Shown: positions 25,620 to 34,938, counted from the stretch's first letter. The stretch is 64,000 nucleotides of DNA from Bacteroidota bacterium (GCA_018669475.1 JABHCC010000036.1:1-64000); one strand, 5' to 3'. The notes: generated by a model not told the origin, from the letters alone. Program-made: numbers and translations.

Positions 25620-26954
25620 CTAGTATCTTCGTAACTGATCTCTGTCGTGAATTACTATTTCTGGCTTATCTTCCCAGATATCTATCAGACCAACGGCCCA
25701 CACAAATTCATCTTCAAAGTGCCAGGTTGGGCTCCAGCTGATGTCTTTCGCAATATTCCTGGGAACTACTACTGAGAAATCATGGTAGGGGAAAGGAGCT
25801 CCGAAGTATAAAGTATAAGTGCGGTCTTCAGGTGAATAATATACCTCTTCAACTTTTCCATAAATCCTTTTTACAGAACCCACATAGTGCATTGCTTCAT
25901 AGCTTGAGATGCTTTCAACATAACTGCCGTAGTTATTATTCCAGCGAGTGTGCATAGGATAGTAATACATAAACCTGTTGTGCAGATAAGGAGTCCAGCA
26001 AAGATCCATGTGCATTGGTCGACGATATGGGTAACGTACCCTTCTTATATCCAGGCCCAGAGGAGCTCCAAAGTGGTAGTGTCTTACTACTACAGTTCTG
26101 CGGTAGCGATTGCTATGCCAGCTGTTATAGTTGTTATATACTCTTCTGAAGTCTTTTGAACGTCTCAGGTCATTAGCATCACGGTAATCTACTTTGTATC
26201 GTTTTGATGCAAATACTTCATCGTTTTGGTGTCTGAACTTCTCGCCATCCCGCCTAACATATACTTTGCTTCCCTGACGGTCACTTCTTGAATATGAACT
26301 TGAGGCTGAAGACTTGGAGCGATTGTTATCACCGCTAATCTTCTCAGTGGATGCAGATCTTATTGACTTATTCCCAGTTGATTTGCTGTCGGATCTGGCA
26401 ACAGAACGACTTGCACTATTACTGGTTTTTGAGCCGCTGCGAACTGCTTGATTTGCTGATCTGCTTGACCGGCTTGCACTGGTTTTTACCTGATTATCAC
26501 GAGAAACCGAGCTTCCTGATACACGATTCGCCGAAGACCTCGAAGAGGCAGAGCTGCTGCGTGACTGAGTTGCCTGGCTTTTGCCCGAGCTGCCAGCGCG
26601 ACTTTGAGTAGCTTTTGACCTGTTAGAAGATCCTGAGCGATTTTGAGTTGCTTGTGAACGACTTGAACTAGCTGATCTGCTTTGAGTAGCCTTACTTCTG
26701 TTTGAGCTACTTGGCTTGCTTTGAGTTGCTTTGGAACGACTGCTTGAGCCAGAATTTGATTTACTGGCCTTGGCTTTGTTAGCAGAATATGATTTGGTCG
26801 CTTTGCTTTTTGAAGAGCTTGACGATCTTGAGCTTGTAGCCTTGCTGGCCGATCTACCTGAATTGCTTTTAGACTCTCTGGAACTTCTGGAGCTTTGTGG
26901 GTAGGCAGTTAACCCTGCTGCCAGTATTAAGGAGAGTATGATTAATTTTTTCAT
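25620..26954 (-). CDS. Exported Ser/Arg-repeat protein with C-terminal OB-fold-like domain
   Basis: The 444-residue protein has a signal peptide (to about residue 20, ending TAYPQ). Residues 21-235 are of low complexity, mostly Ser, Arg, Lys and Ala. Inside this lies a 13-residue repeat of the form S-K/Q-A-T-Q-x-R/K-x-x-S-S-x-R/K at about residues 74-138. A basic, Tyr/Arg-rich middle follows (RRTVVVRHYHFGAPLG). The last 90 residues (YGKVEEVYYSPEDRTYTLYFG to WEDKPEIVIHDRDQLRRY, in parts) match the tRNA_anti-like OB fold found in some nuclease-associated proteins. Taken together it could bind nucleic acid or an anionic polymer outside the inner membrane. This is inference; I know of no characterised homologue. 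Confidence 0.75.
   Translation of the reverse strand: MKKLIILSLILAAGLTAYPQSSRSSRESKSNSGRSASKATSSRSSSSSKSKATKSYSANKAKASKSNSGSSSRSKATQSKPSSSNRSKATQSRSASSSRSQATQNRSGSSNRSKATQSRAGSSGKSQATQSRSSSASSRSSANRVSGSSVSRDNQVKTSASRSSRSANQAVRSGSKTSNSASRSVARSDSKSTGNKSIRSASTEKISGDNNRSKSSASSSYSRSDRQGSKVYVRRDGEKFRHQNDEVFASKRYKVDYRDANDLRRSKDFRRVYNNYNSWHSNRYRRTVVVRHYHFGAPLGLDIRRVRYPYRRPMHMDLCWTPYLHNRFMYYYPMHTRWNNNYGSYVESISSYEAMHYVGSVKRIYGKVEEVYYSPEDRTYTLYFGAPFPYHDFSVVVPRNIAKDISWSPTWHFEDEFVWAVGLIDIWEDKPEIVIHDRDQLRRY
26541..26735 (-). repeat. In-frame 39-bp repeats coding for a 13-residue Ser/Arg unit
   Basis: Five successive imperfect 39-bp units code for SKATQSKPSSSNR, SKATQSRSASSSR, SQATQNRSGSSNR, SKATQSRAGSSGK and SQATQSR with further Ser-rich residues. 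They lie within the low-complexity half of the exported Ser/Arg-repeat protein. Confidence 0.85.
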
Positions 26955-27445
26955 GGCATTGTATATTTAGTGAAACATTTAATGAGATATTGCAAATGGC
27001 TTGCCAAAAAAGCCTGATATCAATATTTGTGTTTGTTCGCTTTGTAAATGCGTTCTTAACATCCATATAAGCGATGCTTAAAGACAGATCTTTGTATAAT
27101 CATATCAGTTTCATGCTTTGTTAGTTGTTGTGCTGAGGATTCTTGGTAGATTTGTTTGATAGATATTAGTATACCATATATACATAAATCATATAAGTGG
27201 TATTAATGATATTGAAAACTTAATCATGACCTGGTATGAATCAACTAAATTTTGTGAAATTCTCTGTAATATTTGGTAATGGTCTGATTATTGTAAACGT
27301 ACAAGATTGCTCAATTCAGAAACATATCGGAGAAGCATATCCTGCTTCAGAATTATTCTGTCAGAAAAGCAATCACTCTGGACTTAGCCTTATGGAAAGT
27401 GTAAAAATGAGCACTGATTTTCTCAACAAAGCAAATTATTAGCAG
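26955..27445. other. Intergenic stretch with no supported gene
   Basis: This 491-bp stretch separates the divergent Ser/Arg-repeat and PfkB genes. It is AT-rich. A plus-strand frame at 27236-27442 (68 codons) ends 3 bp before pfkB, but it resembles nothing and has no promoter match, so it is not called. No hairpin terminator or tRNA was seen. Both flanking promoters should lie here, but no exact TAnnTTTG with a well-spaced TTTG was found. Confidence 0.5.
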
Positions 27446-28306
27446 ATGAAGGCCCTTTTTGCCGGAATAACAACTCTGGATATTTTATACTATACGGATG
27501 ATTACCCACTTGAGGACAGTAAGTTGTATGTCAATGAACAGCTAATACATCCGGGAGGTATGGCTGCAAATGCAGCTTTCACTTTTTCTGCTTTAGGAGC
27601 TGAAGCTTATTTGTGGACATGTTTAGGTAAAGAGAAACCTTTCACTGATTTGATACTAACCAGACTTACCGATGCAAATATCAATGTACGAGATCTGGCA
27701 ATAGATAATTTTCCAGGTGTTCCTGCTGCTTCAGTATTAATAAATGATAAAAACGGAAGCAGAACTGTTCTGAATAGGCCTAAACTGATCTCAGGAGGCC
27801 ATTTGTCTGGTCGACATCATCTCAGAGATCTTGAAATTGATGTTCTAATGGTGGATGGTTTCTATCCTGAAATTGCACTCCCATTGGCCCTGGAGGCTAA
27901 TGAAAAAGGGATTCCTGTAGTGATGGATAGTGGCAGCTGGAAGCCTGGTCTGGAGTTATTACTTGAAACTGCAGATTATCTTATAGTTGGAGATGCCTTC
28001 AGGCCACCTGGGATTTCTGATATTAATGATAGCCTTAACTACTTGAAACAGTTTAAGATTGCCGGAATAGCTTTAACTAATGGTTCAGCTCCGCTTATGG
28101 CATATTCTGAAGCTGGTAGTTTTTCTATTTCTCCTCCTGATATAAACTGTATTGATTCCCTTGGAGCCGGTGACGTGCTGCATGGAGCTTTTTGCTATTA
28201 TCTGACTCTTGGGCATAATTTCCATGATAGCCTGGAGCAATCGATAAATATTGCCAGTATTTCATGTCAGTATCGGGGTACCAGAAGCTGGATTAATGAA
28301 ATCTAA
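27446..28306 (+). CDS. PfkB-family sugar/nucleoside kinase
   Basis: The 286-residue protein has the two PfkB signatures: HPGGMAANAAFTFSALGAEAYLWTCLG near residues 32-58 (in part) and DSLGAGDVLHGAF near the C-terminus, where Asp in GAGD is the catalytic base. It is slightly short for the family. Such enzymes phosphorylate ribose, fructose, ketodeoxygluconate or nucleosides; the substrate is not evident. Its stop overlaps the stop of the convergent ornithine cyclodeaminase-like gene by 4 bp. Confidence 0.88.
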   Translation: MKALFAGITTLDILYYTDDYPLEDSKLYVNEQLIHPGGMAANAAFTFSALGAEAYLWTCLGKEKPFTDLILTRLTDANINVRDLAIDNFPGVPAASVLINDKNGSRTVLNRPKLISGGHLSGRHHLRDLEIDVLMVDGFYPEIALPLALEANEKGIPVVMDSGSWKPGLELLLETADYLIVGDAFRPPGISDINDSLNYLKQFKIAGIALTNGSAPLMAYSEAGSFSISPPDINCIDSLGAGDVLHGAFCYYLTLGHNFHDSLEQSINIASISCQYRGTRSWINEI

Positions 28307-29265
28307 AAACTTACTTCTTGTCCAAGTCCTGATTTAAGAGCCACATCATATATATATACAGCTGAGAACAAATCGAATAGCGCCATTCCGACTGATTTAT
28401 ACAAGCTGGTTTCAGTGGCATCAATGTTCAATTTGGCTGTGATTATATCGCTCAGCGAGTGGATCTGATTGGTTTTCAGCATTCCTGAAGATAGAGGGTG
28501 AATCAAATCGCCAGACTCCTCCATCGCCATATTCACATCAATGAAGCAATGTTTCAGCAATGGATACAAGGCTTCTGGCATTTCAATCATCTCAGGTTTA
28601 TATGAACCGATTGCAATAATTGTTTTACCTCTAAGTAGTTCGGCAACATCAGGAAGTACCGGAGTACATGCATTTGTGGCGGTAATGATTATCTCAGACT
28701 CACGGCATAGCTCAATTGAATCTTTTGCAGCGATGAATTCTACATCCGGGAGTTGGACTTTTAATTCTTTGATTAAAGTATCAACAAGGGAAGTGTTTTG
28801 GTCTAATACCCAAACTTTTTCAATAGGCCGGTTCTTGCAGGCAAAAAGTATTTGGTGCAAACCCTGAACACCAGCGCCAACCAAACCAAGTGTTGAGGCG
28901 TTTTTAGGTGAAGTATGACGAATCCCGGCAGATCCAACAGCTGCAGTACGTACTGCTGTTAGTTTTGCTCCATTTAACAAGGCCAGGGCCTTTCCATTCG
29001 ATCCGTCATTTAGCATTACAGATCCATATAGTACTGGTTCTCCTTTAACAGGATTATCAGGAAAAAGCGAAACAAGTTTTGTGCTAAAAAACTTACCACT
29101 GCTGCAAGGCATAAGTAAAAGAGTGTTTCCGTCGAAATCCATATGCACTCTGTCGGGCATAACAAAATCACCACTAGCATAACTTAGCATGGCTTGCTCC
29201 ATGATATTTGTCAATTCAAGCGGGTCGACTATTTTACTTATTATTTCTTCGTTTAGAATTAGCAT
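28303..29265 (-). CDS. Ornithine cyclodeaminase/mu-crystallin family protein
   Basis: The 320-residue protein has the family Rossmann motif GLVGAGVQGLHQ, the upstream KLTAVRTAAVGSAGIRHTSP and the substrate-binding N-terminal region with MPDRVHMDF and TKLVSLFPDN. Members include ornithine cyclodeaminase, ketimine and pyrroline-2-carboxylate reductases and alanine dehydrogenases, so the reaction cannot be fixed from sequence. It starts 35 bp after the stop of L-serine dehydratase on the same strand. The pairing suggests amino-acid breakdown. Confidence 0.88.
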   Translation of the reverse strand: MLILNEEIISKIVDPLELTNIMEQAMLSYASGDFVMPDRVHMDFDGNTLLLMPCSSGKFFSTKLVSLFPDNPVKGEPVLYGSVMLNDGSNGKALALLNGAKLTAVRTAAVGSAGIRHTSPKNASTLGLVGAGVQGLHQILFACKNRPIEKVWVLDQNTSLVDTLIKELKVQLPDVEFIAAKDSIELCRESEIIITATNACTPVLPDVAELLRGKTIIAIGSYKPEMIEMPEALYPLLKHCFIDVNMAMEESGDLIHPLSSGMLKTNQIHSLSDIITAKLNIDATETSLYKSVGMALFDLFSAVYIYDVALKSGLGQEVSF

Positions 29266-29300
29266 AAAAATGTATGAGTCAGTTATAAGTTATTATAGGT

Positions 29301-30893
29301 TCAATCCTTTTGTGGGGAAAGCTTATTTAGTTTATCTTCAACTTTCTTTGCCGAATTACTTATTGAAAGGCCTCCAAGGGCAGTGCATCTCAATTCTCGC
29401 GGTAATGCTTTTCCAACTTTGAGCATTGTTGTAATAGATTCTGAGAGAGGAATTACAGGGTCAACACCTCCAAGTATCATATTTGCAGAGATGAGTGCAT
29501 TAGCGCCAGCCTGTACGTTTCTGCTCAGACAGGGGATTTCTACCCGGTTGGCTACCGGATCGCAAACCAGGCCCATAACATTCTGCAGGGCTATTGAAGC
29601 CGCTCCCAGTGCGTCTTTGGCATTTCCACCAGCAAGTTGAATCATTCCGGCAGCTGCCATTGCTGCACCAGATCCTGTTTCAGCCTGACAGCCAGCTACT
29701 TCAGCAGCGAATGTAGCTTCTCTGCTTATAAAGACACCTATTAAACCGGCAGCCAGAAAAGCCTCAATAATTTGATCCCTGTTAGCATTAGTTTCTTCAG
29801 CCATGCTTAAAATAGCCCCAGGCAAACCTCCAGCGGCACCTGCCGTTGGTGCAGCAACAATAAGCTCCATGGCGCTTTTCGATTCCATGATAGCCATAAT
29901 ATAGGCTGTCATTTTTTCAAGTGGCCCTGCAGGTAACAATTTGCCTTCTAATGACCTTTTCAGAAATTCAGGTGATTGAGCGTGTGCAATTCTGTCTTTG
30001 TACGTGGTACCTGCCAGTCCTGTGTCAATGGCAGCCATAAAAATGTCAACAAGGCCTTTCATCCTGATATGTACTTCAGTCTCCGTTAATCCTGACCTTT
30101 TTGATTCATATTTAAGCGCAAGTTGGCCGAGATCTGAATCTGATAACTCCGGCATTTCCTCAAGGTCTGAAGCACTAAGGAAGGGTAGCAAACTACCAGC
30201 ATAACCCATTACCGGATAAACAGGGTCGATAATTCGTGAAATTCCGCTAAATGTGTTGAGCTCAGGTAAAACAGCTTGGCTGATATTAAATTCGATAATT
30301 AATAATGCCTCGTCATCTTTGAAATCGATCTGATGTCGAAAAACCTGTTTTCGGAAAGAGGGTTCTTTATTGGCTCTAATCCACCAGCCATCGACATCTT
30401 CTCTTTTGCCATGTAATAGCATGCAGGGTAAATCAAATTGAATATTAAGCTCAAAACCTGCAAGCTCAATAAATTCAATCAGCCCACCACCCGTTGACAA
30501 AGCTGTGGTTTGAAAGCATTCACCATCAGTTGTTTCTATTATGCAACGATAAGTATTCGGATGTTTGGCCGAATAATTCTTAATCTCAAAAACCAAATCA
30601 ATTCCCTGTTCTCTGGCTTGTTCTAATGCAGTAGGCATAGTAGCATCTGATATCGGGATACCAATAATGCCAGCAGCCAAACCAATGTCAGATCCCTGAG
30701 TGTGATATGTTGTTGCAAGAGAGCCTTCAGAATGAAACTGAAAAGTTACTTTGGAGATTGATGATCCTGCAAGTTGTTGCAGAACTTTACCTATTCTGTG
30801 AGATCCGGCAGTGTGAGAACTTGACGGACCTCGCATAACCGGACCTAACGCATCGTTAAATATTCCGGGGGGATTTATAGTTTTCATATACAC
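29301..30893 (-). CDS. L-serine dehydratase (L-serine ammonia-lyase), iron-sulfur type
   Basis: The enzyme turns L-serine into pyruvate and ammonia using an oxygen-sensitive [4Fe-4S] cluster. The 530-residue protein joins the beta domain (GPSSSHTAGSHRIGK near residue 20) and the alpha domain (MELIVAAPTAGAAGGLPGA, then AGCQAETGSGAAMAAAGM, then GLVCDPVANRVEIPCLSRN, described in part), with the cluster cysteines at GCQ, VCDP and IPC. An alternative start is the second Met, two codons in. The oxygen-sensitive cluster suits an anaerobe. The cyclodeaminase-like gene follows closely. Confidence 0.92.
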   Translation of the reverse strand: MYMKTINPPGIFNDALGPVMRGPSSSHTAGSHRIGKVLQQLAGSSISKVTFQFHSEGSLATTYHTQGSDIGLAAGIIGIPISDATMPTALEQAREQGIDLVFEIKNYSAKHPNTYRCIIETTDGECFQTTALSTGGGLIEFIELAGFELNIQFDLPCMLLHGKREDVDGWWIRANKEPSFRKQVFRHQIDFKDDEALLIIEFNISQAVLPELNTFSGISRIIDPVYPVMGYAGSLLPFLSASDLEEMPELSDSDLGQLALKYESKRSGLTETEVHIRMKGLVDIFMAAIDTGLAGTTYKDRIAHAQSPEFLKRSLEGKLLPAGPLEKMTAYIMAIMESKSAMELIVAAPTAGAAGGLPGAILSMAEETNANRDQIIEAFLAAGLIGVFISREATFAAEVAGCQAETGSGAAMAAAGMIQLAGGNAKDALGAASIALQNVMGLVCDPVANRVEIPCLSRNVQAGANALISANMILGGVDPVIPLSESITTMLKVGKALPRELRCTALGGLSISNSAKKVEDKLNKLSPQKD

Positions 30894-30970
30894 GCTTATA
30901 TACTGGGGTAATGATATTCAAAATATTTAAAAAAACTTGCATACTTTTAGGAGAACTAAAATATATTTAT

Positions 30971-32908
30971 ATGAGAAAATTTACTCTGTTATTTTTACTG
31001 ATAAGTATCTCTTTTTGCCTTACAGCGCAGAAAGCAGATATAAGCACAATAATCCCCCCGCCGTCAAAGGCTGAGCTCAGTAATTATACAGATGCTTCTA
31101 TGCAACAAAAAACGTTGAAAGGAGCGGGGGAAGTTTTTTGGGAAGAACAATTTGACTGGGGCGATGAGTCTTCAGAAATAGGTTGGTTCCTGCCGGATGG
31201 TTGGTCGGTTGAAGATCCCGGTGATATTGGATACAACTGGCACTGGGCAAACGATACCTTAAAAGGTGTTTATACAACTGAGCCGATAATGGCCTCATCA
31301 TCATGGCACAATGGCGTACTGGCTCTAAACCTGGATGGCTACAACTCGGATATTGCCAACTACAATGATTACATAGCAGTTGATAACTCAATTATGAGCC
31401 CTCCGATTGACTGTTCACAGCACGGATCTGTACTCGTGCGAGTTGAACAAAGATTCCGCTTTTGGTCAAGTGCTGTTATGGATTTTGAAGTAACAAATGA
31501 TGGCGGAGTTCACTGGGCAGCGTTTGATATGAAGATGGGAACTCTGTACAGTGAAACATCAGGTGGTGCAGCAGCTGGTCAAAAGGTTGATTTGTACATT
31601 AATATTAGTGACGTTGCTGCCGGCATGTCTGAAGTACAATTCAAGATTACATGGAGAGATGCACGTTTGTACTACTGGATGATTGATGACATTGCCTTTA
31701 TGGAAGGTTGGGATACAGATCTTCAGTTGTTGTATTCTGAGGCTGACTATGATAATGGTCTGGAAGATCCTGAAGGATTCTTTTATCAGGTACCCTATAC
31801 ACAGTTATCAGCTTATAATTTCCATTCCATAGTTCGGAACTTTGGAAATAATGAGCAATGGGGAACAAATATGAATGTTAAGGTTACCAAAAATAATCAG
31901 GTAATCTGGGAAGAAAGTACTGATCCAATTATTTCATATCCTCTTGTTATAGACACTCTTGTATTGGAGGAACAATTTGTACCAGAAGATTTTGGACATT
32001 ATCAGATTGATTTTGCTATAAGTAGCGATGATGAAGACGAACTGCCAGATGATAATTTTGCCACTCTGCCATTCCATGTAACTGATAGTGTTTTCAGCCG
32101 CTCTGATACAACAAGAGAAACCACTTTCTCTACATGGGGCTGGTATACTCAGGACCATGAAGGTGACTATATGGGTACCTGGTACACCCTTAAAGAAGAT
32201 GTTGAGATAAACTCGATAACTGCTTATATTAATGGAGCTGATGTTCAGTATAGCATGAGGCTTGTTCTTTTTGCTTATGATGAAGAAACCGGAGATCCTT
32301 TTGAGCTTTTGACCAGCGATATTATTGAGATTGATTCAACTATTCTAAAAAATAATTGGGTTACCCTTCCTATGGAAAAAGATGGAGAGGGAGAATTCCT
32401 GCTAGCTGGCCAATCTTATATGGCTGCAGTATGGTTCAGTAGTCCAATGACATATGAGGAAGCATATGATTCACGAAGATATTCAATTGGTTCTGACCGT
32501 TCTAATTATTACCCCTCAGGTCAATGCTGGTATTACTTTGCTTTGGATGATGCCTGGTATAGTAGTGGAAATGACCTTTTCATGATTAGTATGAACTTCA
32601 ACGATGATTCAAATATCATTGATGCTATTCCTGGAGCTGATCAGTTAAATATGGTAATGGATCAAAACTATCCGAATCCTTTCAATAATCAGACAACCAT
32701 AACTTATTCGCTTGAAAAAGCCATGGAATTAGATCTTATTGTAATGGATTTGACAGGTCGTAAAGTGTACGAGCAAAAACTGAGCAAGCAAACAGCTGGA
32801 ACACATGAGATTCAGCTGAATGCCTCAGATTTTGAAGCCGGTACGTATTTCTATACACTAAAAGGTGAAGAATTCAAAGAAACAAAAAGGATGACAGTCC
32901 TAAGATAA
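30971..32908 (+). CDS. Type IX secreted protein with paired jelly-roll-like domains
   Basis: The 645-residue protein has a signal peptide (MRKFTLLFLLISISFCLTAQ), a family-specific N-terminal module (GEVFWEEQFDWGDESS, LPDGWSVEDPGDIGYNWHW, IDCSQHGSV, GGVHWAAFDM), a middle region with beta-rich repeats, and a full type A T9SS sorting domain (NYPNPFNNQTTITYSL, VMDLTGRKVYEQKL, AGTYFYTLKGEEFKETKRM). It should be moved across the outer membrane and attached or released. The molecular role is not known. A paralogue lies at 43675-45618 on the other strand. The start at 30971 places the signal peptide first; an ATG at 30911 would add 20 residues. A 7-bp periodic array follows the stop at once. Confidence 0.85.
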   Translation: MRKFTLLFLLISISFCLTAQKADISTIIPPPSKAELSNYTDASMQQKTLKGAGEVFWEEQFDWGDESSEIGWFLPDGWSVEDPGDIGYNWHWANDTLKGVYTTEPIMASSSWHNGVLALNLDGYNSDIANYNDYIAVDNSIMSPPIDCSQHGSVLVRVEQRFRFWSSAVMDFEVTNDGGVHWAAFDMKMGTLYSETSGGAAAGQKVDLYINISDVAAGMSEVQFKITWRDARLYYWMIDDIAFMEGWDTDLQLLYSEADYDNGLEDPEGFFYQVPYTQLSAYNFHSIVRNFGNNEQWGTNMNVKVTKNNQVIWEESTDPIISYPLVIDTLVLEEQFVPEDFGHYQIDFAISSDDEDELPDDNFATLPFHVTDSVFSRSDTTRETTFSTWGWYTQDHEGDYMGTWYTLKEDVEINSITAYINGADVQYSMRLVLFAYDEETGDPFELLTSDIIEIDSTILKNNWVTLPMEKDGEGEFLLAGQSYMAAVWFSSPMTYEEAYDSRRYSIGSDRSNYYPSGQCWYYFALDDAWYSSGNDLFMISMNFNDDSNIIDAIPGADQLNMVMDQNYPNPFNNQTTITYSLEKAMELDLIVMDLTGRKVYEQKLSKQTAGTHEIQLNASDFEAGTYFYTLKGEEFKETKRMTVLR

Positions 32909-32909
32909 A

Positions 32910-32979
32910 GGCCATGGACTAAAGACCATGGACTAAAGACCATGGACAAACGACTATAGACAAACGACCATTGACAAAT
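32910..32979. repeat. 7-bp periodic array (GAC every 7 bp)
   Basis: GAC begins at 32917, 32924, 32931, 32938, 32945, 32952, 32959, 32966 and 32973, exactly 7 bp apart, with a near-match GGC at 32910. Units such as GGACTAA, AGACCAT, GGACAAA and CGACTAT vary around the fixed triplet. It starts 2 bp after the stop of the T9SS protein and ends just before the terminator at 32991. GAC is the complement of the GTC seen at 25483-25552. Confidence 0.93.
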
Positions 32980-32990
32980 TATTTTTTTCT

Positions 32991-33026
32991 CGAAAGGCTG
33001 GCATTTTGCTGGCCTTTCGTATTTTT
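32991..33026 (+). terminator. Rho-independent terminator after the T9SS protein gene
   Basis: CGAAAGGCTGGC-ATTTT-GCTGGCCTTTCG forms a 12-bp stem with two wobble pairs, followed by TATTTTTAT. It ends the transcript of the T9SS protein, with the periodic array lying inside the 3' untranslated part. Confidence 0.85.
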
Positions 33027-33041
33027 ATAAAAATTAGTCTT

Positions 33042-34154
33042 ATGAACAAATATCTCTTGTCTTTCGTGATCATGATTATTGCTGCTTGCTCGCCAATTGA
33101 GGAAGATCAGCCATCACTTGTACTATTTGAAAGTGGTACAGATGGATATGCCTGTTTTCGTATTCCGGCAATAGTAAATACCGGAAAAACTCTTCTGGCC
33201 TTTGCTGAGGGGCGAAAAAAGGGATGTTCTGATACCGGGGATATTGATTTAGTGTTGAAGCGTTCAAATGATGGAGGAAAAACCTGGGGGCCTCTTCAGG
33301 TGGTATGGGATGCAGGAGATGATGTTGCAGGGAACCCGGCACCTGTATATGACAAGAAGACTAAAACAGTTTTCTTACTTAGCACCTGGAATCTTGGATC
33401 TGATCATGAATCGCGAATTATTGATGGAACCAGTAAGGATACAAGACGAGTATTTGTTCTTAAGTCAGATGACCAGGGAGCAAGCTGGTCTGGTGCCAAA
33501 GAAATAAGCAATGACACCAAACTCGATAACTGGACCTGGTATGCTACCGGTCCGGTACACGGAATTCAAAAGCAGAAGGAACCACATAAAGGTCGGTTAA
33601 TAATTCCCTGCGATCATATTGAAGCCGACACAAAACACTATTATAGTCATGCAATTTTTTCTGATGATCATGGAGAAACCTGGGTTCTTGGAGGTACAAC
33701 TCCTCAGCACCAGGTAAATGAATGTACAGTAGTTGAGTTGGATGATGGCAGGCTCATGTTGAATATGCGAAATTACGACCGCAGCAAAAGGGCCAGGAAA
33801 ATCAGTATATCTGAAGATGGCGGTGAATCATGGTCTGATATAAAAGCTGATCTTGCTCTGCCTGAGCCCATCTGCCAGGCAGCTATTCTAAAATCATCAG
33901 CAAAGATAGATGGCAAAACCCCCATTCTATTCCTAAATCCGGCCAGCCCATCCGGTAGGGAGAAATTGACATTAAAAATCAGTTATGATGAAGCAAAAAC
34001 ATGGTCTGATTCTTTGTTAATACATTCAGGTCCTGCTGCTTATTCCGATTTATGTAATTTAAAAAAGGACAAGACAGGCTGTCTTTACGAAGCCGGAGAA
34101 AACTCTCCATACGAAGGGATTCAATATAAATCAATAAAAATACCCTGGAAATAA
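33042..34154 (+). CDS. Exo-alpha-sialidase lipoprotein (GH33)
   Basis: Sialidase releases terminal sialic acid from glycans. The 370-residue protein has a lipoprotein signal peptide with Cys after IIAA (near residue 16), the arginine motif as CFRIPAIV, and four good Asp-boxes SNDGGKTW, SDDQGASW, SDDHGETW and SEDGGESW plus a decayed one, SYDEAKTW. The C-terminal part has CLYEAGENSPYEGIQY, where the nucleophile Tyr/Glu pair is expected. It is probably on the cell surface or in the periplasm. N-acetylneuraminate lyase, the next step of use, is encoded 20 kb away. The start at 33042 is chosen for the signal peptide. Confidence 0.93.
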   Translation: MNKYLLSFVIMIIAACSPIEEDQPSLVLFESGTDGYACFRIPAIVNTGKTLLAFAEGRKKGCSDTGDIDLVLKRSNDGGKTWGPLQVVWDAGDDVAGNPAPVYDKKTKTVFLLSTWNLGSDHESRIIDGTSKDTRRVFVLKSDDQGASWSGAKEISNDTKLDNWTWYATGPVHGIQKQKEPHKGRLIIPCDHIEADTKHYYSHAIFSDDHGETWVLGGTTPQHQVNECTVVELDDGRLMLNMRNYDRSKRARKISISEDGGESWSDIKADLALPEPICQAAILKSSAKIDGKTPILFLNPASPSGREKLTLKISYDEAKTWSDSLLIHSGPAAYSDLCNLKKDKTGCLYEAGENSPYEGIQYKSIKIPWK

Positions 34155-34155
34155 G

Positions 34156-34197
34156 GTTCACTATTTCACCAATTACATTTCACCATTCACCAGATTC
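34156..34197. repeat. Degenerate 7-bp array (TTCACCA-like)
   Basis: TTCAC occurs at 34157, 34165, 34179 and 34186, with a decayed TTAC near 34172; most steps are 7 bp, one is 8. It fills the space between the convergent stops of the sialidase and the TlpA-like gene. Confidence 0.7.
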
Positions 34198-34198
34198 A

Positions 34199-34717
34199 TT
34201 ATTTGGACATTTCCTCTCCAATCCGCTTCTTAAGCGCCTCAAACTCCTCTGTGTTAAATAATCTGGTGAGAAAAATGATTTTACCATTCCTGTCAATCAG
34301 GATATTTCTGGTTACGCCAGCTTTTGGATCAGCGAATTTTCGAAAAACTGATTCATCTTCATCAAGAGCAAGAGGGTAGGTGATCTTCATTTTTTCAGCA
34401 AATGCTTTAACGGTCTCAAGTGGCTCTCCGCGATCAACTCCAATAACTACAAGACCCTCATCTTTGTGTTTTAGCCAGATGTCCTTCTCGATATGGGGCA
34501 TCTCTTTTCTGCAAACACCACACCAGCTGGCAGTAAACTGCAGCATCACAATCTTTCCTTTAAGTTCATCCAAGCTGGTTTTTGTGCCATCCTGCAAGCT
34601 TATTTCAAAATCAGGACAGGCTTGCCCAAGCTTAACAATGTATCCACGGTCATCACTATTCTGAGCCATAAGTATAGCTGGCGCAATTAATAGAATAAGA
34701 GTCAATAAGTTCTTCAT
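34199..34717 (-). CDS. TlpA/ResA-like thioredoxin-fold thiol-disulfide oxidoreductase
   Basis: The 172-residue protein has a signal peptide (MKNLLTLILLIAPAILMAQ) and a thioredoxin fold with the active site ASWCGVCRKEMPHIE near residue 67 and the cis-proline region GVTRNILIDRNGKI. It would act in the periplasm, reducing disulfides or maturing c-type cytochromes. The presence of nrfHA 5 kb away gives one possible user of haem-attachment thiols, but they are not linked in an operon. Confidence 0.9.
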   Translation of the reverse strand: MKNLLTLILLIAPAILMAQNSDDRGYIVKLGQACPDFEISLQDGTKTSLDELKGKIVMLQFTASWCGVCRKEMPHIEKDIWLKHKDEGLVVIGVDRGEPLETVKAFAEKMKITYPLALDEDESVFRKFADPKAGVTRNILIDRNGKIIFLTRLFNTEEFEALKKRIGEEMSK

Positions 34718-34938
34718 ATTCTCGTATTTGATTAGCGAATATATAATATTATCATTTGAATATCTGCATAGAGAGTAGAGATTAACTGGTATTTAACTTG
34801 ATTCAAAACTCAGCTTGTAATGGAAAAAGACACTTTGGATATAATAAAATTAGGCTGAATAATTTTTGTGAAATAAAAGCGAACTTATTGTTTCATTTGT
34901 TACAAATATTATGTCTAATACCAGTATATTGCCGCCCA

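Noticed and set aside
27236..27442. 68-codon plus-strand frame just upstream of the PfkB gene
   Set aside because: No family likeness, no promoter, ordinary for AT-rich intergenic DNA; not supported as a gene.
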